DNA of 64,000 nucleotides, from the NCBI GenBank assembly GCA_046328575.1, contig JAXLWI010000016.1, forward strand, positions 8,459 through 72,458, written 5' to 3'. The first letter of the stretch is position 1, and each line of letters begins with the position of its first letter. The notes under the pieces were generated by a model that saw nothing but the letters and a program-made list of their open reading frames with translations, had not been told where the DNA came from and made no database searches. This stretch comes from JAGOBP01 sp046328575 (GTDB lineage: Bacteria > Chloroflexota > Anaerolineae > Fen-1058). This document shows positions 53,220 through 61,941 of the stretch, piece after piece. The translations under genes were made by a program, and so were the position numbers.

Positions 53220-55415
53220 ATGAAGCAGATCTTGGTCATTCACCTCGGCGACGGGGAGACGACCGAAACTGTTTCGTTTTCCGGGCAGGACATCGCCATC
53301 AAACGGCTGGGCTGTCACGGCGATGCCGATCAAGCCCGTGCGTGGATCGCCGCGCACGATGGGCAGGTAGATTCGATCGGGTTGGAGGGCTTGCCCGCGC
53401 AGTTGCGGCTTGGCGGTGTCAGTCAACCGCACTCGATCGGTTCTACGCTCCCGTCAGTCGCCGCGCAGACGCCCGTCGTCGATGGCAGCGGCGTGCGCGG
53501 TGGCCTGGAACGCTGGGGCATCATCTTGGCCGATCGCGCACAGCCCGGAATTTTCGCGGAAAAACGCGTATTGGTTGTACCCGGCCTCAATCATGGCGGC
53601 CTGACGCAAGCGTTGTATCGTCACACGCCCAACCTTCGTTACGCTGATCCGTTGGTGTATTTCGCGCTGCCCGATCTGCCCGGCGTGGGCAGTCGCCGCA
53701 CGCTCGATCAAGCCGCGACGCCGACGTTGGAACAACTGAAGGACGCGCCGTTTCGACGCCTGTTGCCGCAGGCCGGATCGGTGGGGCAGCCGCGCGCGGT
53801 CGCGCCGTTTGTGTGGGCGGATGTGTTAGCCGGCGACATTGGCGCGATTCGACGCTATGCGCCTACGCAGTTAAAGCGTAAAACGATTGTCGTAGAAAGT
53901 GCGACGGAAGAAGACGTTGCCGATCTCAAAGCACGTGGCGCGTCGATCATCGTCACGCTGATGCCCGCGCTTGGCCATAAGGGCGATTTAGGATGCTGGT
54001 CGGCGGCGACGGTGGAAGCGGCGTTGGTCTCACTCCGCGCCGATCGATCTCTGCCGCTCGACGAGAACACCTATCTCGATCTGATCGCCAACATCGATTG
54101 GACGCCGCACATCCGCTACTTGCAGCCGCAAGATGCGGGTATCAACAAGTTCGCGTTTGTCATTCATCCTTTGGATGTACGCTTCATTCATGCGTCGCCG
54201 TGGTTTCGCTGGACCAAGATCTTTCCCAATGCGTTGACCGAAGCGGTGGCCGCGTACATGCCGCCGATGTATATCTCGCGCATTACGGGCGGGCAATCGC
54301 CGGTGACTGGGCAGAAGATCGAAGGCTACTTGTTCTCACTCGGTGCGACGCCGCGCCAGATGATGAAGCACGGCGAGCGCCTCACGTACGAGCAGCTCAA
54401 CAAGTGTGCGCGCATGGCCGAACGCATGGGCGCGCGCATCATGGGCTTGGGCGCGTTCACCAGTGTCGTCGGCGATGCGGGTATCACCGTGGCGCATGAA
54501 GCCGATATTGCGATCACCAGTGGCAACAGCCTCACCGTGGCGGCCACGCTCGAAGCGGCGAAACAGGCCGTGATCAAGATGGGCGCGACCGATCTGACTA
54601 AAGGCACGGCCATGATCGTCGGGGCCACGGGTTCGATCGGGAGTGTGTGCGCGCGGTTGTTGGCACAAGCGATTTATAACGTGGTGCTCGTCTCGATCGA
54701 GCCAGAGCGACTGATCGATCTGAAACGGCGCATTCAAGAAGAGACGCCGGGCGCGCAAGTGACGATCGCGACGAAGGCCGATGAGTACATCGGCGCGTGC
54801 GATCTGATCGTGACGGCGACGTCGGCGTTCGGGCAGCGGGTAGTGGACATCACCAAGTGCAAGCCCGGCGCAGTGATCTGCGATGTGGCACGGCCCGAAG
54901 ACATCAATCCACGTGAGGCCGCGCTGCGGCCGGATGTGTTGGTGATCGAAAGCGGCGAAGTCTTGATTCCGGGCGATATCGATTTTGGCTATGACATCGG
55001 TTTGCCGCCGAAAACGGCGTACGCGTGTCTGGCGGAAACCTCGTTGCTGGCGATGGAAGGTCGCTTTGAAGATTACACGCTGGGCCGTAACATCGAGATC
55101 GAGCGGGTCAAGGAAATCTATCGGCTCTTCAAGAAACATCAGTATCAACTCGCGGGCCTGCGGTCGTTTGGCGAATACATCACGGATGACGACATCGCTA
55201 AGAAACGCGCCGAAGCTGATCGGCTGCGGAATGATCCAGAGTTGTTCGCGCAGGTGAAGGCCGATGGCGTGATCAAGATCGCGGCGATTCCGCCGATGAG
55301 CAAACACGTGGGTGGGCGGCAAGAAGGCGAGTTCGTCAAGTGGGCGGGCCTCGGTGCAACGGCGAGTGTGATGCTATTGGGGCTGTGGCAGATCATCAGA
55401 CCAAGTAAAAGATAG
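53220..55415 (+). CDS. Acyl-ACP/acyl-CoA reductase-like protein with N-terminal extension
   Basis: 731 aa. The second half parallels cyanobacterial long-chain acyl-ACP reductase: TGQKIEGYLFSLGATPRQMM, ARIMGLGAFTSVVG, TSGNSLTVAATLEAAKQAV, nucleotide motif MIVGATGSIGSVCARLL (G468-G474), and YACLAETSLLAMEG, where Cys603 aligns with the acyl-accepting Cys of the cyanobacterial enzyme. A GRNIEIERVKEIYRLFKKH tail follows. The first 310 residues are an extra Rossmann-like or unknown domain (RVLVVPGLNHGGLTQALYRH). A C-terminal membrane anchor (WAGLGATASVMLLGLWQII) ends it. It may reduce acyl thioesters to fatty aldehydes at the membrane. The alignment is from memory and the activity is inferred. Confidence 0.7.
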   Translation: MKQILVIHLGDGETTETVSFSGQDIAIKRLGCHGDADQARAWIAAHDGQVDSIGLEGLPAQLRLGGVSQPHSIGSTLPSVAAQTPVVDGSGVRGGLERWGIILADRAQPGIFAEKRVLVVPGLNHGGLTQALYRHTPNLRYADPLVYFALPDLPGVGSRRTLDQAATPTLEQLKDAPFRRLLPQAGSVGQPRAVAPFVWADVLAGDIGAIRRYAPTQLKRKTIVVESATEEDVADLKARGASIIVTLMPALGHKGDLGCWSAATVEAALVSLRADRSLPLDENTYLDLIANIDWTPHIRYLQPQDAGINKFAFVIHPLDVRFIHASPWFRWTKIFPNALTEAVAAYMPPMYISRITGGQSPVTGQKIEGYLFSLGATPRQMMKHGERLTYEQLNKCARMAERMGARIMGLGAFTSVVGDAGITVAHEADIAITSGNSLTVAATLEAAKQAVIKMGATDLTKGTAMIVGATGSIGSVCARLLAQAIYNVVLVSIEPERLIDLKRRIQEETPGAQVTIATKADEYIGACDLIVTATSAFGQRVVDITKCKPGAVICDVARPEDINPREAALRPDVLVIESGEVLIPGDIDFGYDIGLPPKTAYACLAETSLLAMEGRFEDYTLGRNIEIERVKEIYRLFKKHQYQLAGLRSFGEYITDDDIAKKRAEADRLRNDPELFAQVKADGVIKIAAIPPMSKHVGGRQEGEFVKWAGLGATASVMLLGLWQIIRPSKR

Positions 55416-55492
55416 GACACAGATTTCACAGATAAAAAGGCTCGTCCAAAAGTCTGTGTTCATCTATGTAATCTGTGTCCAAAGACTGCCTC
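55412..55492. repeat. GGACACAGATT / AATCTGTGTCC inverted repeat
   Basis: GGACACAGATTTCACAGAT on the left pairs with ATCTATGTAATCTGTGTCC on the right, with about 33 bases between them. It fills the gap between the reductase-like and epimerase genes and begins at the stop codon of the former. Confidence 0.75.
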
Positions 55493-55509
55493 CTAAAGGA
55501 GACACGCGA

Positions 55510-56682
55510 ATGACTGATAAACGAGTGGTGTTGGTAGATGGCGTCGCCGGTTATTGGGGGCGGCGCGTGGCCGAGCGCTTGATCGCGCAGGGCGAGGTGC
55601 ACGTGATCGGCTTGGACGCCGAGCCGCCGAGCGAGGCAATTGACGATCTGGATTTTATCCAGGCCGACATTCGCAATCCAGCGCTGATCGATCTGTTCCG
55701 CGAAGAGCACGTCGATACGTTGGCTCATCTGGCGTTTCAAGAAAGCGTGCGGCCCAGCGAGACGTCGTTCGAGTTCAACGTCATGGGCACGACCAAGGTT
55801 TTTGCCGCCGCGGCCGAAGCCAACGTGCGCAAGATCATCTACATGAGCAGCACCATGGCGTATGGTGCGGAACCCAGCAACTCGGCGTTTCTGCGCGAAG
55901 AACATCCGCTGAATGGCAAGCGCAGTTACGGCTACGTGCGCGACTGGGTCGAGACGGAGGGCTTCTGCAACGGCTTTCGCGGACAGGCCACCAATGTGAT
56001 GTTAACGGTCTTGCGCTTTGCGCAGATCGTCGGCACGAAGTGCGATACGCCCCTGACGCGTTTTTTGCGCGAAGAGACCGCGCCGTTATTGATGGGCTTC
56101 GATCCGATGATGCAGGTGATTCACGAAGACGATGTGGTCGCCGCGATCGTACACGCCGTCGAGCGCGATGTGCCCGGCGTGTTCAACGTCGCTGCCGATA
56201 AGCCGCTGCCGCTGATGAAGATCGTGGGCCTATCGGGCAAGCTGCCGCTGCCCGTGCTGCATCCGTTGGCATACACCGCCGTCTCGATGGTTGGTTCCAA
56301 CATCGCGCCGATCGATCTCAATTATTTGCGCTATCCTGTCGTCGGCGATCTGCGTCGCATGCGCGAAGAACTGGAATTCACGCCGCAATACACCGCGGAA
56401 GAAGCGCTGCGCGAATTTGCTGCGCAACAACGAATGCGCCAGTATGTGCCGGAGGCTTCAGCGTTGGCGTTTGATGAACAGCGTCTGCGCGACACGATCG
56501 AGCGTCGCAAACGCGCACGGCAACTGGCCGAGCGGCAGACGACGGTGTCGCCGCGCCGCCGCGCTCGCCGCGCCCGCGTGGTCGAGGTGGAGCAGATGGC
56601 GGCTGAAGCATCGAACGGCGATGCTTCGGTAATGGAAGAACCCAACATCGTGCACGAGGAGAACGGCCATGGCCGAGACTAA
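55510..56682 (+). CDS. NAD-dependent epimerase/dehydratase with basic C-terminal tail
   Basis: 390 aa from ATG 55510 behind AAGGAG. Rossmann motif VDGVAGYWGRRVAERL (GxxGxxG), the AHLAFQESVRPS strand, and MSSTMAYG for the catalytic Ser. In the YxxxK position it reads YGYVRD, so the active-site Lys may be Arg. A basic tail (RRRARRARVV) and an acidic end are unusual. It overlaps the acyltransferase gene by 14 bases. A similar epimerase-acyltransferase pair exists in Actinobacteria (Rv0501-Rv0502, from memory). It may act on a lipid-linked substrate. Confidence 0.8.
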   Translation: MTDKRVVLVDGVAGYWGRRVAERLIAQGEVHVIGLDAEPPSEAIDDLDFIQADIRNPALIDLFREEHVDTLAHLAFQESVRPSETSFEFNVMGTTKVFAAAAEANVRKIIYMSSTMAYGAEPSNSAFLREEHPLNGKRSYGYVRDWVETEGFCNGFRGQATNVMLTVLRFAQIVGTKCDTPLTRFLREETAPLLMGFDPMMQVIHEDDVVAAIVHAVERDVPGVFNVAADKPLPLMKIVGLSGKLPLPVLHPLAYTAVSMVGSNIAPIDLNYLRYPVVGDLRRMREELEFTPQYTAEEALREFAAQQRMRQYVPEASALAFDEQRLRDTIERRKRARQLAERQTTVSPRRRARRARVVEVEQMAAEASNGDASVMEEPNIVHEENGHGRD

Positions 56683-58015
56683 ACCCCGCACGCGCAAAAC
56701 CAGCCCGAAACGCAAAGTGTCGGCCACCCGATCGAGTTCACGTCGTAACGGCAAATCGAAAGTGGCCGAAGCGCTCGGCACACCGATCGAAGTTGCCAAC
56801 GAACCGATCGGGACGCCGGTGATGGAAGAGCCGATCGACATCAAGCCGAAACGACGCCGCGCCAAGAAGATCGATCTGGAAGTGGAAGCGCCGACAGCCG
56901 AAGAAGCACCGTCGGGCGTGGAAGAACCATCGGAACCGGCGGCCGAACCGCAGCCCGATGTGCCTGATGAATCGTTGAAGGAGATGTTCTTCAAAGAGTT
57001 CAACGCGCTTGTCGAGCGGCTGCGCCAAATCCAGCCGGGCTACAATCCGCCACCGTTTGCGCCTGAAGGCTTGGCTGCGGCGGTGAGTCAAATCGCGCCC
57101 GAAGGAATGCTGGATAAAGTCAAGAAGTTCGTCAGCGAAGACATGTTCGATGCCGACACATGGAAGGGCATGTGGTACATGCTGAGTTCGTCGGTGCAGA
57201 TGCAGGCGGGCGTGGTGCAGCGCCGCCTGACGGGCGAATACGACACCGATGAGTGGGGGCTCGATCAGGAATATTTCGAGGCGGTACGGCCATTCTTTGA
57301 ATTTTTGTATAAGACGTATTGGCGCGTATCTTTGACGGGCGTCGAGAATGTGCCGGAAAGTGGCCGCGCCTTGTTGGTGGTCAACCATTCGGGTCAATTG
57401 CCGTTCGATGGAGCGATGGTCGGCACGGGCATCTGGCTGGAACATCCGGCGACGCGATTGGTGCGCACACTGTATGCGACATGGTTCCCCACGCTGCCGT
57501 TTGTGTCTGATCTGCTGGTGAAGATGGGGCAGGTGTTGGCAACCGAAGATAATGGCACGCGTTTGTTGGAGAACGATGAACTCGTCGCGGTATTTCCCGA
57601 AGGCTACAAAGGCGTCGGCAAGTTGTATAAGGATCGCTATAAGTTGGCGCGCTTCGGGCGCGGCGGCTTTATCAAGATGGCGCTGCGCTCCAAAGCGCCG
57701 ATCATTCCGGTGTCCGTTGTCGGCGCGGAAGAGACGTATATCTCGCTGACCAAGTCCGAGTTCATGTCGAAGGTGACGGGCATGCCCTACTTCCCGATCT
57801 CGCCGACGTTCCCGTGGCTGGGCTTGCTGGGCTTTGTGCCGCTGCCGACCAAGTGGTACATCGACATCGGCGAACCGATCCCGATGGATCAATATCCAGC
57901 TAAGAGCGAGCAGAATTTGATGCTGGTCTCGCAGTTGACGGATCAGGTGCGCAACATCGTGCAGAATATGATCCTACAGCGGTTGGCACAGAGACGATCG
58001 GTGTTCTTCGGGTAA
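56669..58015 (+). CDS. Lysophospholipid acyltransferase (PlsC-like)
   Basis: 448 aa. A low-complexity basic/acidic N-terminus (about 110 residues, KPRTRKTSPKRKVSATRSSS) precedes the acyltransferase domain: VVNHSGQLPFDGAMV as the catalytic His/Asp block, RTLYATWFPTLPFVSD, VFPEGYKGVGK as the glycerophosphate-binding motif, and APIIPVSVVGAEE. The NHSG-P-DG form is typical of the actinobacterial-type branch. Translationally coupled to the epimerase. Probable role in making a glycerolipid or storage lipid. Confidence 0.85.
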   Translation: MAETKPRTRKTSPKRKVSATRSSSRRNGKSKVAEALGTPIEVANEPIGTPVMEEPIDIKPKRRRAKKIDLEVEAPTAEEAPSGVEEPSEPAAEPQPDVPDESLKEMFFKEFNALVERLRQIQPGYNPPPFAPEGLAAAVSQIAPEGMLDKVKKFVSEDMFDADTWKGMWYMLSSSVQMQAGVVQRRLTGEYDTDEWGLDQEYFEAVRPFFEFLYKTYWRVSLTGVENVPESGRALLVVNHSGQLPFDGAMVGTGIWLEHPATRLVRTLYATWFPTLPFVSDLLVKMGQVLATEDNGTRLLENDELVAVFPEGYKGVGKLYKDRYKLARFGRGGFIKMALRSKAPIIPVSVVGAEETYISLTKSEFMSKVTGMPYFPISPTFPWLGLLGFVPLPTKWYIDIGEPIPMDQYPAKSEQNLMLVSQLTDQVRNIVQNMILQRLAQRRSVFFG

Positions 58016-58032
58016 ATCCAGACAATTTCTGA

Positions 58033-58080
58033 TAGGGGCGAGCGCGCGTCTTCGACGCGATCGACTCGCCCCTACTTTTT
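58033..58080 (+). repeat. TAGGGGCGAG inverted repeat with T-run
   Basis: Arms TAGGGGCGAG and CTCGCCCCTA enclose GCGCGTC/GACGCG. TTTTTTT follows (58075 onward), so this member can act as a terminator for the acyltransferase gene. Same family as 32217. Confidence 0.75.
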
Positions 58081-58131
58081 TGTTGGGACTTCGGGTAAAA
58101 TGTGCCGCCATATTCAACTGAGCGACACACC

Positions 58132-58533
58132 ATGCCCTTTTACGCCAACGCCGATACCTTTTATGCGGTCATCAAAGAAGTCTTTGAACGGATGGAGAAA
58201 GACTCGCCGCGTGCGCTTGCAGCGCTGATGCGCTCCAAGATGATTGTGCGCTTCAAACTTACGCACCCTCTCGCGGAGATTCTGCTGAACGGTCGCCGCG
58301 CCGCGTTTCAGGCGACGTATGGCCCATCGAAGATGATGGCCGACTTCGAGGCGCACTTCACAGGTGACACACTGCACAAGATCTTTCTCGGCCAGTGGAC
58401 GCTGGCGCATGCGTTGAACAGCGGACAACTCCGCATCAACGGGCCGATTTTCAATGCATTGGAATTGGCGGAACTATTTCAGGCCGCGAAGACGATCTAT
58501 CCGGCGGTGTTGAAAGAACGTGGGTTGTTGTAG
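58132..58533 (+). CDS. SCP2-type lipid-binding protein
   Basis: 133 aa from ATG 58132. TFYAVIKEVFERMEKDSPRA, then SKMIVRFKLTHPLAEILLNG, then a KIFLGQWTLAHALNSGQLRI segment characteristic of SCP2-like proteins, with a PIFNALELAELFQAAKTIY tail. Similar to the protein at 52786 in its C-terminal IYPAVLKERGLL versus IYPVLLKEKGLA, so the two are paralogues. The stop TAG is part of the following TAGGGGCGAA repeat. Confidence 0.78.
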   Translation: MPFYANADTFYAVIKEVFERMEKDSPRALAALMRSKMIVRFKLTHPLAEILLNGRRAAFQATYGPSKMMADFEAHFTGDTLHKIFLGQWTLAHALNSGQLRINGPIFNALELAELFQAAKTIYPAVLKERGLL

Positions 58534-58598
58534 GGGCGAACCTGTGTGTTCGCCCGAATCAATTGTGTTCTGGGCAGACACATAGGTCTGCCCCTACA
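58531..58598. repeat. TAGGGGCGAACC repeat variant
   Basis: GTAGGGGCGAACC, an inner TGTGTTCGCCC arm, and GGGCAGACACATAGGTCTGCC then CCCTAC at the far side. A composite inverted repeat between convergent genes. Confidence 0.7.
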
Positions 58599-59907
58599 CA
58601 TGTCCATTGCCGTTTGGCGATTTGTCTTCTGCCAACTTAGCCAGCGTGTCATTCAACTTGGCCAACGTTTGATTCAATTGCTTAAGCGGCGCGGTGCGTG
58701 ACGCATCCTCAGGCACGATCGTCTTGCTGGGCGCGGGGCGTGCTTCCAAAATCCGTCGAATCACTTTCGAGTCGAAATCCGCGCGCTTGATCTCGGTCAG
58801 TTCCTCGTCGACGATGCGCTGATTAAGCACGATGCCATGGCGGCTCAACAAATCCGCGTAGTAGCGATAGTTCTCCGCCAGTTTCACCGTCACCGTCTCA
58901 AAACCATGCTGCGCCACCGTCAGCCGCGTGCGATAGCGCATGATGTTGTCGAACGACATCTGATAGTCTTTGGCGCTCGGCTCGACCAGCACGATGTCCA
59001 CTTCGGGATGCGTCTTGCGCAACTGCTTGATGTGATACAGCAAACCCGCATGCGTTTGAATGCGCGTGATCTGCGACGTGATCGCCGTCAGCCCTTTGTC
59101 GCTGAGCAGGCCGCCATCGGGGCTGAAAAACGGAATCGAGGCGCGGTCGCCGTTATCGAACGGCACCAGCGGATTGATGCAGATGATCAGCGTTGCGCCA
59201 TGCTCGATGGCCAGATCGAGACTGGCGTTGCCGCGCACGCTGCCGTCGATGTAATCGCGATCGGCGATACGTACCGGCTTGTAGAGCACCGGCACGGCCG
59301 TCGACGCAGCCACGGCTAATGAGACCGGCACATCGTGGTTGCTGTCGCGGCCAAACACCGCGCGTTGTCCAGTATCGACGTCGGTGGCGATGATGTAGAG
59401 GTCGCGCTTCAAGCGATCGAAACGGTTGGTGCCACCGTAGGTCGTAATCGCGTGGCGGATGTAGCGTTCCAGGGCGCGGCTATCGTAGAGACCAGCAGGC
59501 AGCGCTTCGGACAATGACCAGATGAAATCGAACAGCGTCATATCCTTCAAATAGCGCAGATAATTGGTCCACGCGCCGATCACGGTCTTGGGTAGTTTCA
59601 GACCCATGCGCACGATATCGGCGAGGTCGAAGTAGAACAGATCGCTGCGTTCGATGGCGCGAATGTCGGGGTGATCGCCGGAGAGTGCTTGCAGCATCGT
59701 TTCGGGCGGAATGCCGTTCGCCAACAGCGAGCCGACAATCGCGCCCGCGCTGGTGCCGACGTATATATCGAAGTCGTTAACGGTCCGATCGGTCAGCAGA
59801 TCATTGATAGCACGCAATGCGCCGATTTCGTACACGGCGCCAGTCAGGCCGCCGCCCGCCAATACCAGCGCAGTTTTGCTGCGATTATTCGGAGATTGTG
59901 GGCGCAT
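58594..59907 (-). CDS. Patatin-like phospholipase, long form
   Basis: 437 aa. LVLAGGGLTGAVYEIGALRA supplies the oxyanion hole; VGTSAGAIVGS the serine elbow (S53); DYIDGSVRGNA the Asp of the dyad (DGS instead of DGG). A C-terminal region of about 130 residues beyond the patatin core ends in repeated LNQTLAKLNDTLAKL heptads, probably a coiled coil for oligomerisation. Lipid acyl hydrolase, possibly of storage lipid. A promoter-like TTGATG/TACAAT lies upstream. Confidence 0.85.
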   Translation of the reverse strand: MRPQSPNNRSKTALVLAGGGLTGAVYEIGALRAINDLLTDRTVNDFDIYVGTSAGAIVGSLLANGIPPETMLQALSGDHPDIRAIERSDLFYFDLADIVRMGLKLPKTVIGAWTNYLRYLKDMTLFDFIWSLSEALPAGLYDSRALERYIRHAITTYGGTNRFDRLKRDLYIIATDVDTGQRAVFGRDSNHDVPVSLAVAASTAVPVLYKPVRIADRDYIDGSVRGNASLDLAIEHGATLIICINPLVPFDNGDRASIPFFSPDGGLLSDKGLTAITSQITRIQTHAGLLYHIKQLRKTHPEVDIVLVEPSAKDYQMSFDNIMRYRTRLTVAQHGFETVTVKLAENYRYYADLLSRHGIVLNQRIVDEELTEIKRADFDSKVIRRILEARPAPSKTIVPEDASRTAPLKQLNQTLAKLNDTLAKLAEDKSPNGNGHV

Positions 59908-59964
59908 AAGATCTGCCTTGTCGATGGGCTGACTATTATTGTACTGCGAAATAAGTCTAAAGCA

Positions 59965-60690
59965 TCAATGAGTGGGGATCGGCGCGGGTAAGCCAAACGG
60001 ATTGGTTTCGCCCGAATACATCCGATCGAGTAGATTGAGTTCGCGGGTCTGGATCAATGATCGGAAGTATTGAGATCCCCGCATGTGTTTGAAACCCGTG
60101 TAACCGCGCTCTAGAAACCCGATCAATTCACCGTGCCCGGCGGACCGCATCGGCCGCTTGGCCACCGACAACGCCGGGCCAGTGAGCGGATTGCGCACGA
60201 TGCCGTCGATGCGTTCGCAAATCTCCACGATCAATTGGATCTGCTTCACGCGTTCGTCGTAGTTGTTGCACAACCGATAGGCCTCGGTGTACAACTCCGG
60301 TGTGATCGTATCCGTTACGCCCAGTTGATCGACTAACGCGCCAAGCAACGTCTGATCAAGCGCCTGTGTCATCTGGTGCAACTCGACCGTCAGCGCTACA
60401 GGCCGCAACATGGCGTCAGGCATAAAGCGGCGCATGAAGACATACACCTGCTCGATGTCGTGATCGCGCTGACTGAAGTCGCGCGGGCCGTAAATGTCGT
60501 CGAGGAAAAATTCGCAGGCTGGCCGGTGACGTTCGTCGTCGAGCAAATCTTGATAAGTATGCGCCAAACGCTGCGACTGCCATGCGCGCAGCAAGGCCAC
60601 TTGCGCATCAAGTTGCGCTGTACTCAATTCTTCGCGTTTGACTTTATCGAGGTTGCCGATAAAGCCGTGCAAGCCTGCTGGTTTTGGCAT
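59965..60690 (-). CDS. Uncharacterised conserved protein (FFLDDIYGPRDF type)
   Basis: 241 aa, all helical, no membrane segment. The distinctive stretch FFLDDIYGPRDFSQRDHDIE is shared with a widespread uncharacterised bacterial family, as far as I recall; I cannot give a function. Other conserved-looking parts are YRLCNNYDERVKQIQLIVEI and a C-terminal HGELIGFLERGYTGFKHM. Its promoter carries the shared operator at the transcription start, placing it in the lipid regulon. Confidence 0.65.
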   Translation of the reverse strand: MPKPAGLHGFIGNLDKVKREELSTAQLDAQVALLRAWQSQRLAHTYQDLLDDERHRPACEFFLDDIYGPRDFSQRDHDIEQVYVFMRRFMPDAMLRPVALTVELHQMTQALDQTLLGALVDQLGVTDTITPELYTEAYRLCNNYDERVKQIQLIVEICERIDGIVRNPLTGPALSVAKRPMRSAGHGELIGFLERGYTGFKHMRGSQYFRSLIQTRELNLLDRMYSGETNPFGLPAPIPTH

Positions 60691-60716
60691 TCGTATCGAC
60701 CAGGCCTTTGACCATA

Positions 60717-60757
60717 TGACGCACCGCGTTTATACCTCAGCGACATGTGCCTGTCAA
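60717..60757 (-). promoter_or_regulatory. Promoter with operator at the start site
   Basis: Minus strand: TTGACA (60757-60752), 17-base spacer, TATAAA (60734-60729), then ACGCGGTGCGTCA (60729-60717) covering about the first 12 bases after the -10. Drives the 59965-60690 gene. Confidence 0.75.
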
Positions 60758-60777
60758 CATACAAATTCGAGCGGTTT

Positions 60778-61932
60778 TTAGACGGCTTGGTGTAATATTT
60801 CACGGAGTTCCAGCGTGTTCAGTTCAATCGGATTGCCCTTCATACTGCTGGCTTTTTGCGATTGTTCGACGATGACGGGGAAGTCGGCGTCAGTCACGCC
60901 GTAGTGTGATAGCGGCGGTACTTCGAGATCAACACACAGGTTCTTCAACCACCCGATCGCATCTTCAGCCTGAGCGGTCGCTGTGCCAGTCAAGATTTGC
61001 GCCACTTCAGTATAGCGCTTCAAAACAGGCGAATCGGCGGCGCGTGAACGCAGTGCGATGATGTTCGCTTCGATCACGAATGGCAATAGCCGCGCGCAGA
61101 TCGCACCGTGCGGCGCGGGAAACAAGCCACCGATGGGACCGGCGAAGCCATGCACCGCTCCGAGTTTCGCATTCGCCAAAGCCAAGCCGCCACACAACGC
61201 CGCGATAGACATATCTTCGCGGGCGTTTGCGTCATTGCCATGATGATAGGCTTGCTGCAACGAGTGCGCTGCCCGCATCATCCCCTCGCGGCAGATCGCG
61301 TCCGTCAGCGGATTCGGCGCGTTGCACGTGTACGGCTCGATGACCTGCGTCAACGCGTCGAGGCCGGTGCTGGCCGTGATGGCGGATGGCAGTGAGTACG
61401 TCAACGCGGGATCGATCACGGCGAGGCGCGGCAGCATCAACGGGCTGCGGAGGCTCACCTTCACTTTGTGATCGGGCGAGGCTAACACCGCATTGCGCGT
61501 CACTTCTGAGCCGGTGCCCGCCGTTGTCGGAATGGCAATGTAAGGCGCGGCCTGATTTTTAAGGGCTTGCCCGCGACCAATGACTTCCAGATAATCCAGC
61601 GGATCGCCGGGATTGGTGAGCAGGGCGGAGATCGCTTTGCCGGTATCGAGCGCACTGCCGCCGCCCAACCCGATGATGACCTCAGCCTTGATCGAGCGGG
61701 CGCGGTGCACACCATCAAGGGCCGTACCAACCTTCGGTTCACCTTCAACGCTGAACGTGTCTACTTCCAGATCGTGGTCGCGCAGTTGATCAATCGTGCG
61801 TGTGACAAAAGCCTGCTCGCTGCCGATCACCAACAAAACGCGCCGCCCAAATGATCGGGCCAGCGCGGGCACTTCGCTAAGCGTGCCTGCGCCAAAGATG
61901 ATGCGGGTCGCTGTGGCAAATTCAAAACGCAT
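60778..61932 (-). CDS. Iron-containing alcohol dehydrogenase
   Basis: About 384 aa from ATG 61932 behind GAGG. IIFGAGTLSEVPALARSFGR at the N-terminus; GLGGGSALDTGKAISALLTN for NAD; PTTAGTGSEVTRNAVL; STGLDALTQVIEPYTC; LGAVHGFAGPIGGLFPAPHG with the metal histidines. Fe-ADH group III. A paralogue is at 46484. Lies between the uncharacterised gene and the monooxygenase, same strand. Substrate unknown. Confidence 0.88.
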   Translation of the reverse strand: MRFEFATATRIIFGAGTLSEVPALARSFGRRVLLVIGSEQAFVTRTIDQLRDHDLEVDTFSVEGEPKVGTALDGVHRARSIKAEVIIGLGGGSALDTGKAISALLTNPGDPLDYLEVIGRGQALKNQAAPYIAIPTTAGTGSEVTRNAVLASPDHKVKVSLRSPLMLPRLAVIDPALTYSLPSAITASTGLDALTQVIEPYTCNAPNPLTDAICREGMMRAAHSLQQAYHHGNDANAREDMSIAALCGGLALANAKLGAVHGFAGPIGGLFPAPHGAICARLLPFVIEANIIALRSRAADSPVLKRYTEVAQILTGTATAQAEDAIGWLKNLCVDLEVPPLSHYGVTDADFPVIVEQSQKASSMKGNPIELNTLELREILHQAV

Positions 61933-61941
61933 AGCCAACCT

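Noticed and set aside
58682..58700. GCGCGGTGCGTGACGCA, similar to the 13-mer operator
   Set aside because: It lies in the coding region of the long patatin, encodes ordinary residues and has no promoter around it.
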